Source: SIG440 sp045648175
GTDB lineage: Bacteria > Bacillota > Clostridia > Monoglobales > Monoglobaceae
Assembly: GCA_045648175.1 (NCBI GenBank)
Contig: JAZRNN010000027.1
Location: forward strand, 1 to 30,481
DNA: 30,481 nt
Direction of reading: 5' to 3'
Shown: positions 15,339 through 23,611 of the stretch, piece by piece
Position numbering within the stretch: the stretch's first letter is position 1
Layout of the letters: every line of letters begins with the position of its first letter
The notes under the pieces: generated by a model
Seen by the model: only the letters and a program-made list of their open reading frames with translations
Database searches by the model: none
What the model was told of the DNA's origin: nothing
Made by a program: the position numbers and the translations under genes

Positions 15339-17132
15339 ATGGATATGGTAAGAGGTCATATTCTTTGCTGCGGCGGTACAGGTTGTACATCTTCCGGTTG
15401 TGATGCTATCATCAAGGAAATGGAAGCACAGCTTGCGGCACATGATTTGGAAAAAGAATTTAAAATTATAAAAACAGGTTGCTTTGGTCTTTGTGCTTTA
15501 GGACCTATTATGATTATTTATCCTGAGGGTGCCTTCTATAGCAGAGTTACTCCCGAGGATGTTCAGGAAATCGTTGAAGAACATCTCGTAAAGGGTAGAG
15601 TTGTAAAGAGACTTCTTTATGCTGAAACAGTTGAAGAAGACAACATCAAGAGTCTTAACGAGGTTGATTTCTATAAAAAACAGCACAGAATTGCTCTCCG
15701 CAACTGTGGTGTTATCAATCCTGAGGATATTGAAGAATATATCGGTATTGATGGTTATCAGGCTCTTGGTAAAGTACTTACTGAAATGACTCCTCAGGAG
15801 GTTATTGATGTAATTAAGGAATCTGGTCTCCGTGGCCGTGGCGGCGGTGGTTTCCCCACAGGTACAAAATGGCAGTTTACCTATAACTCACAGAATGACC
15901 AGAAATACGTTGCTTGTAATGCCGACGAGGGTGACCCCGGTGCATTTATGGACAGAAGTATTCTTGAAGGTGACCCCCACGCAGTTATAGAGGCTATGGC
16001 TATTGCAGGTTATGCCGTAGGTGCAAATCAGGGTTATATCTACATCCGTGCAGAATACCCCATTGCAGTTAAGCGTCTCAGCATTGCTATTGCCCAGGCA
16101 AGAGAATACGGACTTTTGGGTAAGAACATTTTTGAATCAGGCTTTGACTTTGATTTGGAAATACGTCTTGGCGCAGGTGCTTTCGTATGTGGTGAAGAAA
16201 CAGCTCTTATCACATCAATCGAAGGTCATCGTGGTGAGCCACGTCCCCGTCCTCCGTTCCCTGCTGTTGCAGGTCTTTGGCAGAAGCCTACACTTCTTAA
16301 CAACGTTGAAACTTATGCAAATATTACCCAGATAATCCTTAATGGTGCAGACTGGTTCAAAACAATCGGTACCGAGAAGAGTAAGGGTACAAAGGTATTT
16401 GCTCTTGGTGGTAAGATTAAGAACACAGGTCTTGTTGAAGTTCCTATGGGTACAACACTTCGTGAAATCGTTGAAGAAATCGGTGGCGGTATTCCCAATG
16501 GTAAAAAGTTCAAGGCAGCACAGACAGGTGGTCCTTCAGGCGGATGTATTCCTGAACACCTTATCGACACACCAATTGACTACGATTCACTTATGGCAAT
16601 TGGTTCAATGATGGGTAGTGGCGGTCTGATCGTTATGGACGAAGACAACTGTATGGTTGATATTGCAAAATTCTTCCTTGAATTCACAGTTGATGAATCC
16701 TGCGGTAAATGTACTCCCTGCCGTGTTGGTACAAAGAGACTTTATGAAATTTTAGAGAAGATTACATCAGGTAACGGAACCATGGAAGATCTTGACAAGA
16801 TGGAAGAGCTTTGCTACAGCATTAAGTCAACAGCTCTTTGCGGTCTTGGTCAGACAGCTCCTAACCCTGTTCTCAGTACTCTCAAGTATTTCCGTGACGA
16901 GTATGAAGCACACGTTCGTGACAAAGTTTGTCCCGCAGGCGTATGTAAAAAGCTCGTTAAGTATGAAATTGTTGCAGACAAGTGTAAGGGTTGCAGCCTT
17001 TGTGCTAAGAAATGTCCTGTTGGTGCAATAACAGGTGAGATTAAGTCACCCTTCACAATTGATTCTGAAAAGTGCGTTAAGTGCGGCGTTTGTATGGAAA
17101 GCTGTAAGTTTGGCGCAATCATCAAGAAATAA
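15339..17132 (+). CDS. hydB: NuoF-like flavin/NADH-binding subunit of bifurcating hydrogenase (HydB)
   Basis: This 597-residue protein, in order: an N-terminal thioredoxin-like [2Fe-2S] domain (C11/C16, C48/C52), the NuoF core with FMN/NADH loops (GLRGRGGGGFPTGTKW, CNADEGDPGAFMDR, CGEETALITSIEG), an SLBB region, the NuoF [4Fe-4S] site (ESCGKCTPCRVGT and a later CGLGQ), and two C-terminal ferredoxin clusters (CKGCSLCAKKCPVG and CVKCGVCMESCKFG). This is the architecture of HydB in electron-bifurcating hydrogenases, where the flavin couples NADH and ferredoxin. The likely ribosome binding site is GGTG, eight bases upstream. Codon use is strongly biased, consistent with high expression. Confidence 0.96.
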   Translation: MDMVRGHILCCGGTGCTSSGCDAIIKEMEAQLAAHDLEKEFKIIKTGCFGLCALGPIMIIYPEGAFYSRVTPEDVQEIVEEHLVKGRVVKRLLYAETVEEDNIKSLNEVDFYKKQHRIALRNCGVINPEDIEEYIGIDGYQALGKVLTEMTPQEVIDVIKESGLRGRGGGGFPTGTKWQFTYNSQNDQKYVACNADEGDPGAFMDRSILEGDPHAVIEAMAIAGYAVGANQGYIYIRAEYPIAVKRLSIAIAQAREYGLLGKNIFESGFDFDLEIRLGAGAFVCGEETALITSIEGHRGEPRPRPPFPAVAGLWQKPTLLNNVETYANITQIILNGADWFKTIGTEKSKGTKVFALGGKIKNTGLVEVPMGTTLREIVEEIGGGIPNGKKFKAAQTGGPSGGCIPEHLIDTPIDYDSLMAIGSMMGSGGLIVMDEDNCMVDIAKFFLEFTVDESCGKCTPCRVGTKRLYEILEKITSGNGTMEDLDKMEELCYSIKSTALCGLGQTAPNPVLSTLKYFRDEYEAHVRDKVCPAGVCKKLVKYEIVADKCKGCSLCAKKCPVGAITGEIKSPFTIDSEKCVKCGVCMESCKFGAIIKK

Positions 17133-17153
17133 CAGAGAGGGAGAGTGAATAAA

Positions 17154-18893
17154 ATGGAAATGGTTAATATAAAAATCAACGGACAGGCTCTCAGTGTTCC
17201 CGCTAATTACACAGTTTTAGAGGCTGCCCGCAGTGCAAATATTGAAATTCCTACCCTTTGCTACCTGAAGGATGTCAGCAAAACAGGCTCCTGCAGAATG
17301 TGTATCGTAGAGGTAGTAGGTGCAAGGAACCTTCAGGCTGCTTGTGTATATCCCGTATCTGAGGGTATGGAGGTTCTTACCAACACTCAGAAGGTAAGAG
17401 ATGCTCGCCGTATCAATCTTGAACTTCTTCTTTCAAACCATGACCGCAAGTGCTTAACTTGTGCAAGAAACCAGAACTGTGAGCTTCAGAAGCTTGCTGA
17501 TGAACTTGGTGTTACAGACATCACATATATGGGTGAAAGAAACGAATACGATGTTGATGAAGTTTCTCCTTCAATCGTAAGAGATAACAACAAGTGTGTT
17601 CTCTGCCGTCGTTGTGTTAGCGCTTGTAAGACAATCCAGACTGTTTCTGTTATTGATGCAACAGAAAGAGGATTTAAAACAACAATTGCATCACCCTTTA
17701 ATAAGTCACTTGGTGAAGTTCCCTGTGTTAACTGCGGTCAGTGTATCGTAGCTTGTCCAACAGGTGCTCTTCGCGAAAAGGACAACACAGATGATGTATG
17801 GGCTGCAATCAACGATCCCGAAAAGTATGTTGTTGTTCAGACCGCTCCTGCTGTTCGTGTTGGTCTTGGTGAAGAATTTGGTTACGAAATCGGTACACCT
17901 GTTACCGGCAAAATGGCTGCAGCTCTTAGAAGAATGGGCTTTGACGGCGTGTTTGATACAGATACAGGTGCTGACCTTACAATTATGGAAGAAGGAACAG
18001 AGTTTATTGAGAGACTTCAAAATGGTGGCAAGCTGCCTATGATTACATCTTGCAGCCCCGGTTGGATTAAGTTCTGTGAACACAACTTCCCTGACTTCCT
18101 TGACAACCTTTCATCTTGTAAGTCACCTCACCAGATGTTTGGTGCAATTCTTAAAACTTATTATGCTGAAAAGATGGGTATTGATCCCGAAAAGATGTTT
18201 GTAGTTTCTGTTATGCCTTGTGTAGCTAAGAAATTTGAAGCAGGACGTCCTGAAATGGAGGTTAACTCACTTCGTGATGTTGATGCAGTTATCTCAACAA
18301 GAGAACTTGCAAAGATGATTAAGGAATCAGGTATCCTCTTTAACAAGTTGCCTGATGAAAAGTTTGACAATCCTTTTGAGGAAGCAAGTGGTGCCGGCGT
18401 AATCTTTGGTGCAACCGGCGGTGTTATGGAAGCAGCTCTCAGAACTGTTGTTGAAGTTCTTGAAGGTAAGTCATTTGATAAGCTTGACTATGAAGTAGTA
18501 AGAGGTACTGACGGTATCAAAGAAGCGACTCTCACAGTTGCAGGTACAGAGGTTAAGGTTGCTGTTGTAAGTGGTCTTGGTAATGCAAGAAAGGTTCTTA
18601 ACGATGTTCGTGATGGTAAGGCAAATTACCACTTTATCGAGATTATGGCTTGTCCCGGCGGCTGTGTAACAGGCGGCGGTCAGCCCATCGTTGATTCTAG
18701 CGTACGTATGGATATTGACCTAAAAGCAAAACGTGCTGCAGGACTTTATGCTGAAGACAAATCTCTTCCTGTTCGTAAGTCACACGAAAACCCCGATATT
18801 AAGCTTCTCTATTCAGAATTCCTTGAAAAACCGGGTAGCCACAAGTCACATGAACTTTTGCACACACACTATACTGCAAGATCCAAGTTCTAA
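17154..18893 (+). CDS. hydA: [FeFe]-hydrogenase catalytic subunit of trimeric bifurcating enzyme (HydA)
   Basis: This 579-residue protein has a [2Fe-2S] plant-type ferredoxin domain (C36, C47, C50, C64), a His-Cys3 [4Fe-4S] site (H96, C100, C103, C109), two [4Fe-4S] motifs (C148/151/154/158; C191/194/197/201), and the H-cluster domain with L2 MPC356xAKKFE and L3 MAC500PGGC504VTGGGQP. The L1 motif reads TSCSPGW (298-304), with Ser301 where TSCCPGW has the second Cys. A C-terminal 70-residue small-subunit-like helix segment is present (VRMDIDLKAKRAAGLY). It would reduce protons or oxidise H2 with HydB and HydC. ATG at 17154 suits the GAGAGGGAG site better than the GTG at 17145. A strong terminator follows. 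Confidence 0.96.
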   Translation: MEMVNIKINGQALSVPANYTVLEAARSANIEIPTLCYLKDVSKTGSCRMCIVEVVGARNLQAACVYPVSEGMEVLTNTQKVRDARRINLELLLSNHDRKCLTCARNQNCELQKLADELGVTDITYMGERNEYDVDEVSPSIVRDNNKCVLCRRCVSACKTIQTVSVIDATERGFKTTIASPFNKSLGEVPCVNCGQCIVACPTGALREKDNTDDVWAAINDPEKYVVVQTAPAVRVGLGEEFGYEIGTPVTGKMAAALRRMGFDGVFDTDTGADLTIMEEGTEFIERLQNGGKLPMITSCSPGWIKFCEHNFPDFLDNLSSCKSPHQMFGAILKTYYAEKMGIDPEKMFVVSVMPCVAKKFEAGRPEMEVNSLRDVDAVISTRELAKMIKESGILFNKLPDEKFDNPFEEASGAGVIFGATGGVMEAALRTVVEVLEGKSFDKLDYEVVRGTDGIKEATLTVAGTEVKVAVVSGLGNARKVLNDVRDGKANYHFIEIMACPGGCVTGGGQPIVDSSVRMDIDLKAKRAAGLYAEDKSLPVRKSHENPDIKLLYSEFLEKPGSHKSHELLHTHYTARSKF

Positions 18894-18897
18894 TATA

Positions 18898-18944
18898 AAA
18901 ACACAAAATCGCCGTAGCACATTGCTGCGGCGATTTTGTGTTTT
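18898..18944. terminator. Strong bidirectional terminator between hydA and the EamA gene
   Basis: A stem of about 22 bp (AAAACACAAAATCGCCGTAG with its complement, one G-T pair) surrounds a three-base loop and ends in TTTT on both strands. It closes the hyd operon on the plus strand and the convergent exporter gene on the minus strand. Confidence 0.93.
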
Positions 18945-18952
18945 GATGTATA

Positions 18953-19804
18953 CTAAGGTAAAAGTGCAACAAAAATTCCTAAGAGAATAATAAGTGTACA
19001 CATCAGCTTGTAAAGGATGTTTTTTTCCTTGAAAACAAGCCAGCCGGTGAGAATTGTTACTATGACGGATGATTGCTTGATAATCGTCATAAGAGTTACC
19101 TGACTTTGGGGGTTGGCATTTGCCTCAAACAAAAGAAGGTCTCCTAAAATAAGGGAGATACTCATTAAGGGTATCCAGTAATTTGTTCTGATAGAACGAA
19201 AAGATATTTTCTCTTTTCTAATAATGATGATTATACCGTAAATTAACGCCATAAAAAACATAAACCAAAATTGAAGCTGTGGCGATGTCATATATTGCAT
19301 AAGTATTTTATCCATCGTTCCTGAAATTGCGTTAAAGAAACAGCATAAAAGTGCGGCAGTAAGCGGAAAAAATGTTAATCCTTTGCTGGAAATACTCTTC
19401 TTTACATTAATCAAAAAGAGTCCCGCAAGAACCAAAAAGACACCGATTACTTTGTTTAGTGTAAAGCTCTCGCCTAAAATAAAAACACCAAGAAGTGTAG
19501 AAAAAATCATTCTTGATAAGTCGATTATGCCATAAAGTCCAACAGACATCGATTTAATCGCCTTCAAAGAGAAAAACCAGGCAGTACAGCACACAGCTGC
19601 CTTAATGAATGTACAGAAAACGTATACCGGCTCAAGCTGAATGGCGACTTTTAAATAAGGGAGAGTAAAAACAAAACCAATAAAAGTATAAAAAAATAGT
19701 ATTTCCATTGAGCCACTTTTTTTAAGTGCGGCTTTTTTCATTCCCTCACGCATGCCTTTTAAAAGCCCGTAAACAAGAACAAAAATAATCCATAATTTAT
19801 CCAT
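18953..19804 (-). CDS. EamA/DMT-superfamily membrane transporter
   Basis: This 283-residue protein has about ten hydrophobic helices arranged as two EamA repeats (about 1-135 and 150-283). Recognisable segments are IDLSRMIFSTLLGVFILGESFTLNKVIGVFLVLAGL in the first repeat and IKQSSVIVTILTGWLVFKEK in the second, typical of drug/metabolite exporters. AGAGGT precedes the ATG by about seven bases. The substrate cannot be inferred from sequence or neighbours. It is convergent with hydA and divergent from the TAXI operon, with the intergenic region 19805-19974 holding that operon's promoter. Confidence 0.88.
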   Translation of the reverse strand: MDKLWIIFVLVYGLLKGMREGMKKAALKKSGSMEILFFYTFIGFVFTLPYLKVAIQLEPVYVFCTFIKAAVCCTAWFFSLKAIKSMSVGLYGIIDLSRMIFSTLLGVFILGESFTLNKVIGVFLVLAGLFLINVKKSISSKGLTFFPLTAALLCCFFNAISGTMDKILMQYMTSPQLQFWFMFFMALIYGIIIIIRKEKISFRSIRTNYWIPLMSISLILGDLLLFEANANPQSQVTLMTIIKQSSVIVTILTGWLVFKEKNILYKLMCTLIILLGIFVALLP

Positions 19805-19882
19805 AACAGTTACCTCTTAATAATATTGACCGCTTGATTATACTATTTTTTATGTAAAAAATCAAGAATCGACTATAAATTA

Positions 19883-19932
19883 GTGAAAAATTTTACTTTT
19901 CACTTGAAATTTTCAATAAAATAGTATATAAT
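19883..19932 (+). promoter_or_regulatory. TAXI-TRAP operon promoter with upstream inverted repeat
   Basis: TTGAAA (19904-19909), a 17-base spacer and TATAAT (19927-19932) lie about 45 bases upstream of the solute receptor. Just before the -35, GTGAAAA (19883-19889) and TTTTCAC (19897-19903) form a perfect 7-bp inverted repeat. TTGAAATTTTCAA (19904-19916) is a palindrome over the -35 itself. These are candidate operator sites for an unidentified regulator. Confidence 0.6.
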
Positions 19933-19974
19933 GTTATTCGTATTATTTTATAACTTTATAAGGAGGAAATTATT

Positions 19975-20934
19975 ATGAAAAAGATTTTTTCAATCGTACT
20001 TACACTAGCACTTGTATTTGCACTTGCTGCTTGCGGTGGTGCTGCAGGTACAAAAATGACCATGGGGACAGGTGGTACATCAGGTACATATTATGGCTAC
20101 GGCGGTGTACTTGGCCAGTATATAACAAACAACGCAGGTGTAAATGTTACAGTCGTTTCAACTGATGGTTCAAAGGCTAATATTCAGGAAATTGATGCAG
20201 GCAACTATCAGCTTGGTACTGTTCAGTCTGACGTTATGGCTTATGCGTGGGAAGGCTCACGTTCATTCGAAGAAGATGGCAAGGTTGATTCTTTCCGTGT
20301 TGTAGCTGGTCTTTATGCAGAGGCTGTTCAGCTTGTTACAATGGACCCTGCTATCAAGAGCGTAACAGATCTTAAGGGCAAGTCAGTTTCAATCGGTGCT
20401 CCCGGTTCAGGTGTGTTCTTTAATGCAATGGATGTTCTTACAGCAGCTGGTCTTACAGAAGAAGACATCAAGCCTCAGTATCAGTCATTTGCTGACAGCG
20501 CAGATGCATTGAAGGATGGCAAGATTGATGCTGCATTTATCGTTGCAGGACCTCCTACACCTGCAATTACAGAGCTTTGCACAACAAACAGTGCATATCT
20601 TGTTCCTATTGACGGAACAGTTGCCGAAACTCTTATGGCATCATGCCCCTACTATACAATTCACAAGATTCCTGCAGGAACATATGCAGGTCAGACAGAA
20701 GATGTTTCAACCGTTACAGTAAAGGCAACTCTTATTGTAAGTGCTGATGCTTCTGAGGACGATGTATACAAGCTCACCGCAGCAATCTTTGATAATATTG
20801 ATGCAATTACAGCTGAACACGCTAAGGGTGCAGAACTTAGCATCGAAAATGCAACAAGCGGTATGACAGCTCCCTTCCACGCAGGTGCTGCAAAGTATTT
20901 TGCAGAAAAGGGTGTTGAAGTAGCAGTCCAGTAA
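19975..20934 (+). CDS. TAXI-family TRAP transporter solute receptor (lipoprotein)
   Basis: This 319-residue protein has a lipoprotein signal peptide with lipobox LAAC (C20) and the TAXI family hallmark MGTGGTSGTYYGYGGVLGQYI, followed by periplasmic-binding-protein segments (IGAPGSGVFFNAMDVL; LKDGKIDAAFIVAGPPTPAI). It would capture a substrate, in this family often glutamate/2-oxoglutarate-like or other organic acids, and deliver it to the membrane permease encoded next. AAGGAGG precedes the ATG by seven bases. The substrate is not determinable here; the downstream amidohydrolase remnant hints at a hydrolysable carboxylate or amide. Confidence 0.93.
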   Translation: MKKIFSIVLTLALVFALAACGGAAGTKMTMGTGGTSGTYYGYGGVLGQYITNNAGVNVTVVSTDGSKANIQEIDAGNYQLGTVQSDVMAYAWEGSRSFEEDGKVDSFRVVAGLYAEAVQLVTMDPAIKSVTDLKGKSVSIGAPGSGVFFNAMDVLTAAGLTEEDIKPQYQSFADSADALKDGKIDAAFIVAGPPTPAITELCTTNSAYLVPIDGTVAETLMASCPYYTIHKIPAGTYAGQTEDVSTVTVKATLIVSADASEDDVYKLTAAIFDNIDAITAEHAKGAELSIENATSGMTAPFHAGAAKYFAEKGVEVAVQ

Positions 20935-20952
20935 TTACAAAAGGCAAGTATT

Positions 20953-20986
20953 AAATGGCTGCGACGGTTTTCGCCGCAGTCATTTT
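20953..20986 (+). terminator. Intercistronic hairpin between receptor and permease genes
   Basis: AAATGGCTGCG pairs with CGCAGTCATTT (one G-T pair) around an 11-base loop, followed by a few T. It lies 20 bases after the receptor stop and 20 before the permease start. This is a common arrangement that lowers permease expression relative to an abundant binding protein, by partial termination or mRNA end protection (inference). Confidence 0.6.
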
Positions 20987-21005
20987 AATGCATTCAGGAG
21001 GTATT

Positions 21006-22955
21006 ATGGGATTTTTCAGTAAAAAGAAGACATCTGATGAACAAGCGCCAATGGATCTGGAATCCGTAATGAAAAAATTTGATAGAGAGTCAAATACCCG
21101 CTTATGGGAAGGTGTTCCTAAAACATTTGTAAGTGCGTTTTTGGCAGTTTTCTCAATATTTTGTATTTATGTTACTCTTTTTGCCAGTTGGCTTGAGGAA
21201 TTCAGATTAACAACATTTGTTGCGTTTATTGTCTTTCTTGGATATATTGTTTATCCTGCCCAAAAAGGTAAGCAAAAAGTAAATTATATGCCCTGGTATG
21301 ATGTAATACTTATGTTGATGGGTACAGGTGCGTTTTTGTACTTTGCATTTAATGCCGAATCAATTGTTTCGCAGGGCAGTAAGTTTGAAGTATATCAGAT
21401 TATAATAGGTATACTCGGTATAGTTTCGCTCCTTGAAGTATGTAGAAGAAGTGTAGGCCTTCCCATTGTTTTGGTTGCGTCTGTATTTATTTTATATGCT
21501 CTTATCTGGGGCGCAAGCAATCCAAGTCTTTGGGGCAAAGTGAAGTATGTCGTTCCCCGTCTGTTTTACAGCAAGGAAGGTATCCTTTCAACACCTGTTA
21601 ACGTTTGCTCTAAGTTTATAGTTGTATTTATTATTTTTGGTGCTTTTCTTGAAAGAACAGGTGTTGCAGATTTCTTTATTAAGATTTCAAATGCAATTGT
21701 TGGTCGTTTTTCGGGTGGACCTGCAAAGGTTGCGGTTGTTGCAAGTGCTCTTGAAGGTATGGTTTCAGGTTCGTCTGTTGCAAACACGGTTGGCTTGGGT
21801 GCAGTTACCATTCCGCTTATGAAGAAGACAGGCTATAAGCCTGAATTTGCAGCAGCAGCCGAAGCATCAGCATCAACAGGCGGTCAGATTATGCCCCCGA
21901 TTATGGGTGCGGCGGCATTCCTTATGGCAGAGGCATTAGGTAGACCTTATAGTGATATTGTTGTTCGTGCAATTTTACCTGCTATTTTGTATTTTGCAGG
22001 CGTGTTTATAACAGTTCATCTTGAAGCAAAGAAGAATGGTTTAAGAGGCTTAAGCAAGGAAGAACTCCCTAGAGTTTTGCCGCTTTTGAAACAGCTTTAT
22101 CTGCTCATTCCGCTTGTTTTATTGATTTATCTTGTTGGTACAAATAAGCGTTCAATCGCATATGCGGCGGCAATTGCAATTGTTGCTGCAATAGTAGTAA
22201 GTATGTTCAACAAAGAGAGCCGAATGACCCCTAAACGTATCTGGGAATCTCTTGCGGCAGGCGGTCAGGGAATGATTGCTGTTGCTACGGCTTGTGGTGT
22301 TGCGGGAATTATTGCAGGTGTTATCACCTCAACAGGTCTTGCAAATATTTTACTTAACGGAATAGTTTCTCTGGCAGGAAATCAGGTTATAGTTGCGTTG
22401 TTCTTTACAATGATTTGTTGTATTGTTCTTGGTATGGGTGTTCCCACAACCGCAAACTATTGTATTATGGCGGCAACATGTGCACCTATTCTGACCCGTA
22501 TGGGTGTTCCGGATATTGCGGCACATTTCTTTGTGTTCTATTTCGGTATTGTTGCTGACCTTACACCACCGGTTGCTTTGGCGGCATATGCGGGTGCGGC
22601 AATTGCTCAGGCAAACCCGATGAAAACAGCAGTTACTGCAACAAAGCTTGCTATAGGTGCATTTATTGTTCCTTATGTATTTGCACTTAATCCTGCAATG
22701 TTGCTTGTTGATACAACGGCACCTGAGGTTGTTCTTATCTGTATAACATCATTGCTTGGTATGTTTGCTGTGGCGGCATCACTTGAAGGTTATTTCCTTC
22801 ATAATATGCCTTGGTATCAGCGTATAATCTCACTTGTTGGTGGATTGTTACTTATCTACCCAGGTGCAGTTACAGATACAATAGGTATTGGTTTGGTTGT
22901 GCTTGTGGCACTTATTCAGCTTATTACAAAAAAGAAAAATAATTTAACAATATAA
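21006..22955 (+). CDS. TRAP transporter fused permease (4TM/12TM, DctQ-DctM fusion)
   Basis: This 649-residue integral membrane protein begins MGFFSKKKTSDEQ. It has an N-terminal block of about four helices (DctQ-like, to about residue 140) fused to a DctM-type large subunit with the motifs GAFLERTGVADFFIKI, GGPAKVAVVASALEGMVSGSSVANTVG, ASASTGGQIMPPIMGAAAFLMAE and LGMGVPTTANYCIMAATCAPIL. TAXI systems characteristically use such fused permeases, driven by an ion gradient. The ATG at 21006 is chosen because AGGAG lies six bases upstream; an in-frame upstream ATG at 20955 falls inside the intercistronic hairpin. Confidence 0.94.
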   Translation: MGFFSKKKTSDEQAPMDLESVMKKFDRESNTRLWEGVPKTFVSAFLAVFSIFCIYVTLFASWLEEFRLTTFVAFIVFLGYIVYPAQKGKQKVNYMPWYDVILMLMGTGAFLYFAFNAESIVSQGSKFEVYQIIIGILGIVSLLEVCRRSVGLPIVLVASVFILYALIWGASNPSLWGKVKYVVPRLFYSKEGILSTPVNVCSKFIVVFIIFGAFLERTGVADFFIKISNAIVGRFSGGPAKVAVVASALEGMVSGSSVANTVGLGAVTIPLMKKTGYKPEFAAAAEASASTGGQIMPPIMGAAAFLMAEALGRPYSDIVVRAILPAILYFAGVFITVHLEAKKNGLRGLSKEELPRVLPLLKQLYLLIPLVLLIYLVGTNKRSIAYAAAIAIVAAIVVSMFNKESRMTPKRIWESLAAGGQGMIAVATACGVAGIIAGVITSTGLANILLNGIVSLAGNQVIVALFFTMICCIVLGMGVPTTANYCIMAATCAPILTRMGVPDIAAHFFVFYFGIVADLTPPVALAAYAGAAIAQANPMKTAVTATKLAIGAFIVPYVFALNPAMLLVDTTAPEVVLICITSLLGMFAVAASLEGYFLHNMPWYQRIISLVGGLLLIYPGAVTDTIGIGLVVLVALIQLITKKKNNLTI

Positions 22956-22970
22956 AATAGGAGTTTTAGT

Positions 22971-23270
22971 ATGTATATTGTGATATTCGCGCTCATGCAT
23001 ATTGGAAACCTACTTCATTTGCAACAAGATTTTTCTCACCTGAAGAGCTGATTGCAGCACAGAACTTAAACGGAATTGAAAAGGGTGTCCTTCTTCCTAG
23101 TGTAAACTGTGAAATTTATCTTCCACAGACAAACGAAGATATTCTTGAGATGGCAGAAGAGTATTCTGACAGATTTATTACATTCTGTAATGTTGACCCC
23201 CGTGCAATGACAAATTCAACCGATGTTCCTCTTGAAAAGATTCTTCTTTATTATAAAGAATGAGGCTGTA
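22971..23270 (+). pseudogene. Amidohydrolase-family (amidohydrolase 2) pseudogene, 5' fragment
   Basis: ATG with AGGAG upstream, 15 bases after the permease. The sequence decodes as MYI, then in another frame DIRAHAYWKPTSFATRFFSP, on through EELIAAQNLNGIEKGVLLPS to VPLEKILLYYKE. This matches the start of TIM-barrel metal-dependent hydrolases. It is broken: a two-base insertion around 22978-22981 shifts the frame after codon 3; the expected IDIHAHAY metal motif has Arg for the first His; an in-frame TGA follows YYKE; and the remaining two-thirds are lost at an IS remnant. Originally it was probably cotranscribed with the TRAP transporter and acted on its substrate. Confidence 0.8.
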
Positions 23271-23516
23271 AGACCTTCGGCTCCTTCTTCTAAGAATATG
23301 CGTTCCCATCTATGTAAGTTTCCAACATAGCAATGTGCTTGTTTATACGGGACATCCCAATATTTCATTACAGTTTCTAATAACCCTAGATGGTGTTCAC
23401 GCATATCCATTATAACACATAATTTGAATTCTGCGCTATACTTTTGATATTTCTTTCCTGTTTTGCTCATAAAAATATGCACCTCCAAAAGTGTCTAACT
23501 TTTGGGGTGCATATCA
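23266..23516 (-). mobile_element. Left-end remnant of an IS150-like insertion sequence
   Basis: The outer boundary at 23516 (minus strand TGATATGCACCCCAAAAG) resembles the IS150 end TGTACTGCACCC. It shares 32 bases with the palindrome at 34-65. Only the left inverted repeat and part of OrfA remain. The inner junction (about 23262-23285) has microhomology (TTCGGC) between the amidohydrolase and transposase readings, suggesting a deletion that removed both the rest of the IS and the 3' part of the host gene. Confidence 0.75.
23271..23470 (-). pseudogene. IS3-family (IS150-like) OrfA transposase fragment
   Basis: From ATG at 23470 (minus strand) the protein reads MSKTGKKYQKYSAEFKLCVI, then a helix-turn-helix region, and WERIFLEEGAEGL, typical of the first HTH module of IS3-family OrfA. 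Homology stops after about 65 residues, where the sequence enters the amidohydrolase fragment; the apparent continuation to 23216 is chance reading frame. OrfB and the right end are missing. GGAGG upstream (complement of 23480-23486) is inside the IS-tip hairpin. Confidence 0.8.
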
Positions 23517-23546
23517 ATTTGGGGTCACTTTTTTTATGAATATATA

Positions 23547-23575
23547 TTGAATTTAATTTAAAATTATGGTATACT
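23547..23575 (+). promoter_or_regulatory. Promoter of the MATE exporter gene
   Basis: TTGAAT (23547-23552), a 17-base spacer and TATACT (23570-23575), about 36 bases upstream of the GTG start. It lies outside the IS remnant. Confidence 0.7.
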
Positions 23576-23611
23576 GCATTTTGTGAATTTTTTAGAATGA
23601 GGTAGAAAAAC

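Noticed and set aside
23216..23270. C-terminal extension of the transposase fragment
   Set aside because: This part is the antisense of the amidohydrolase fragment and does not resemble OrfA; homology ends near EEGAEGL.
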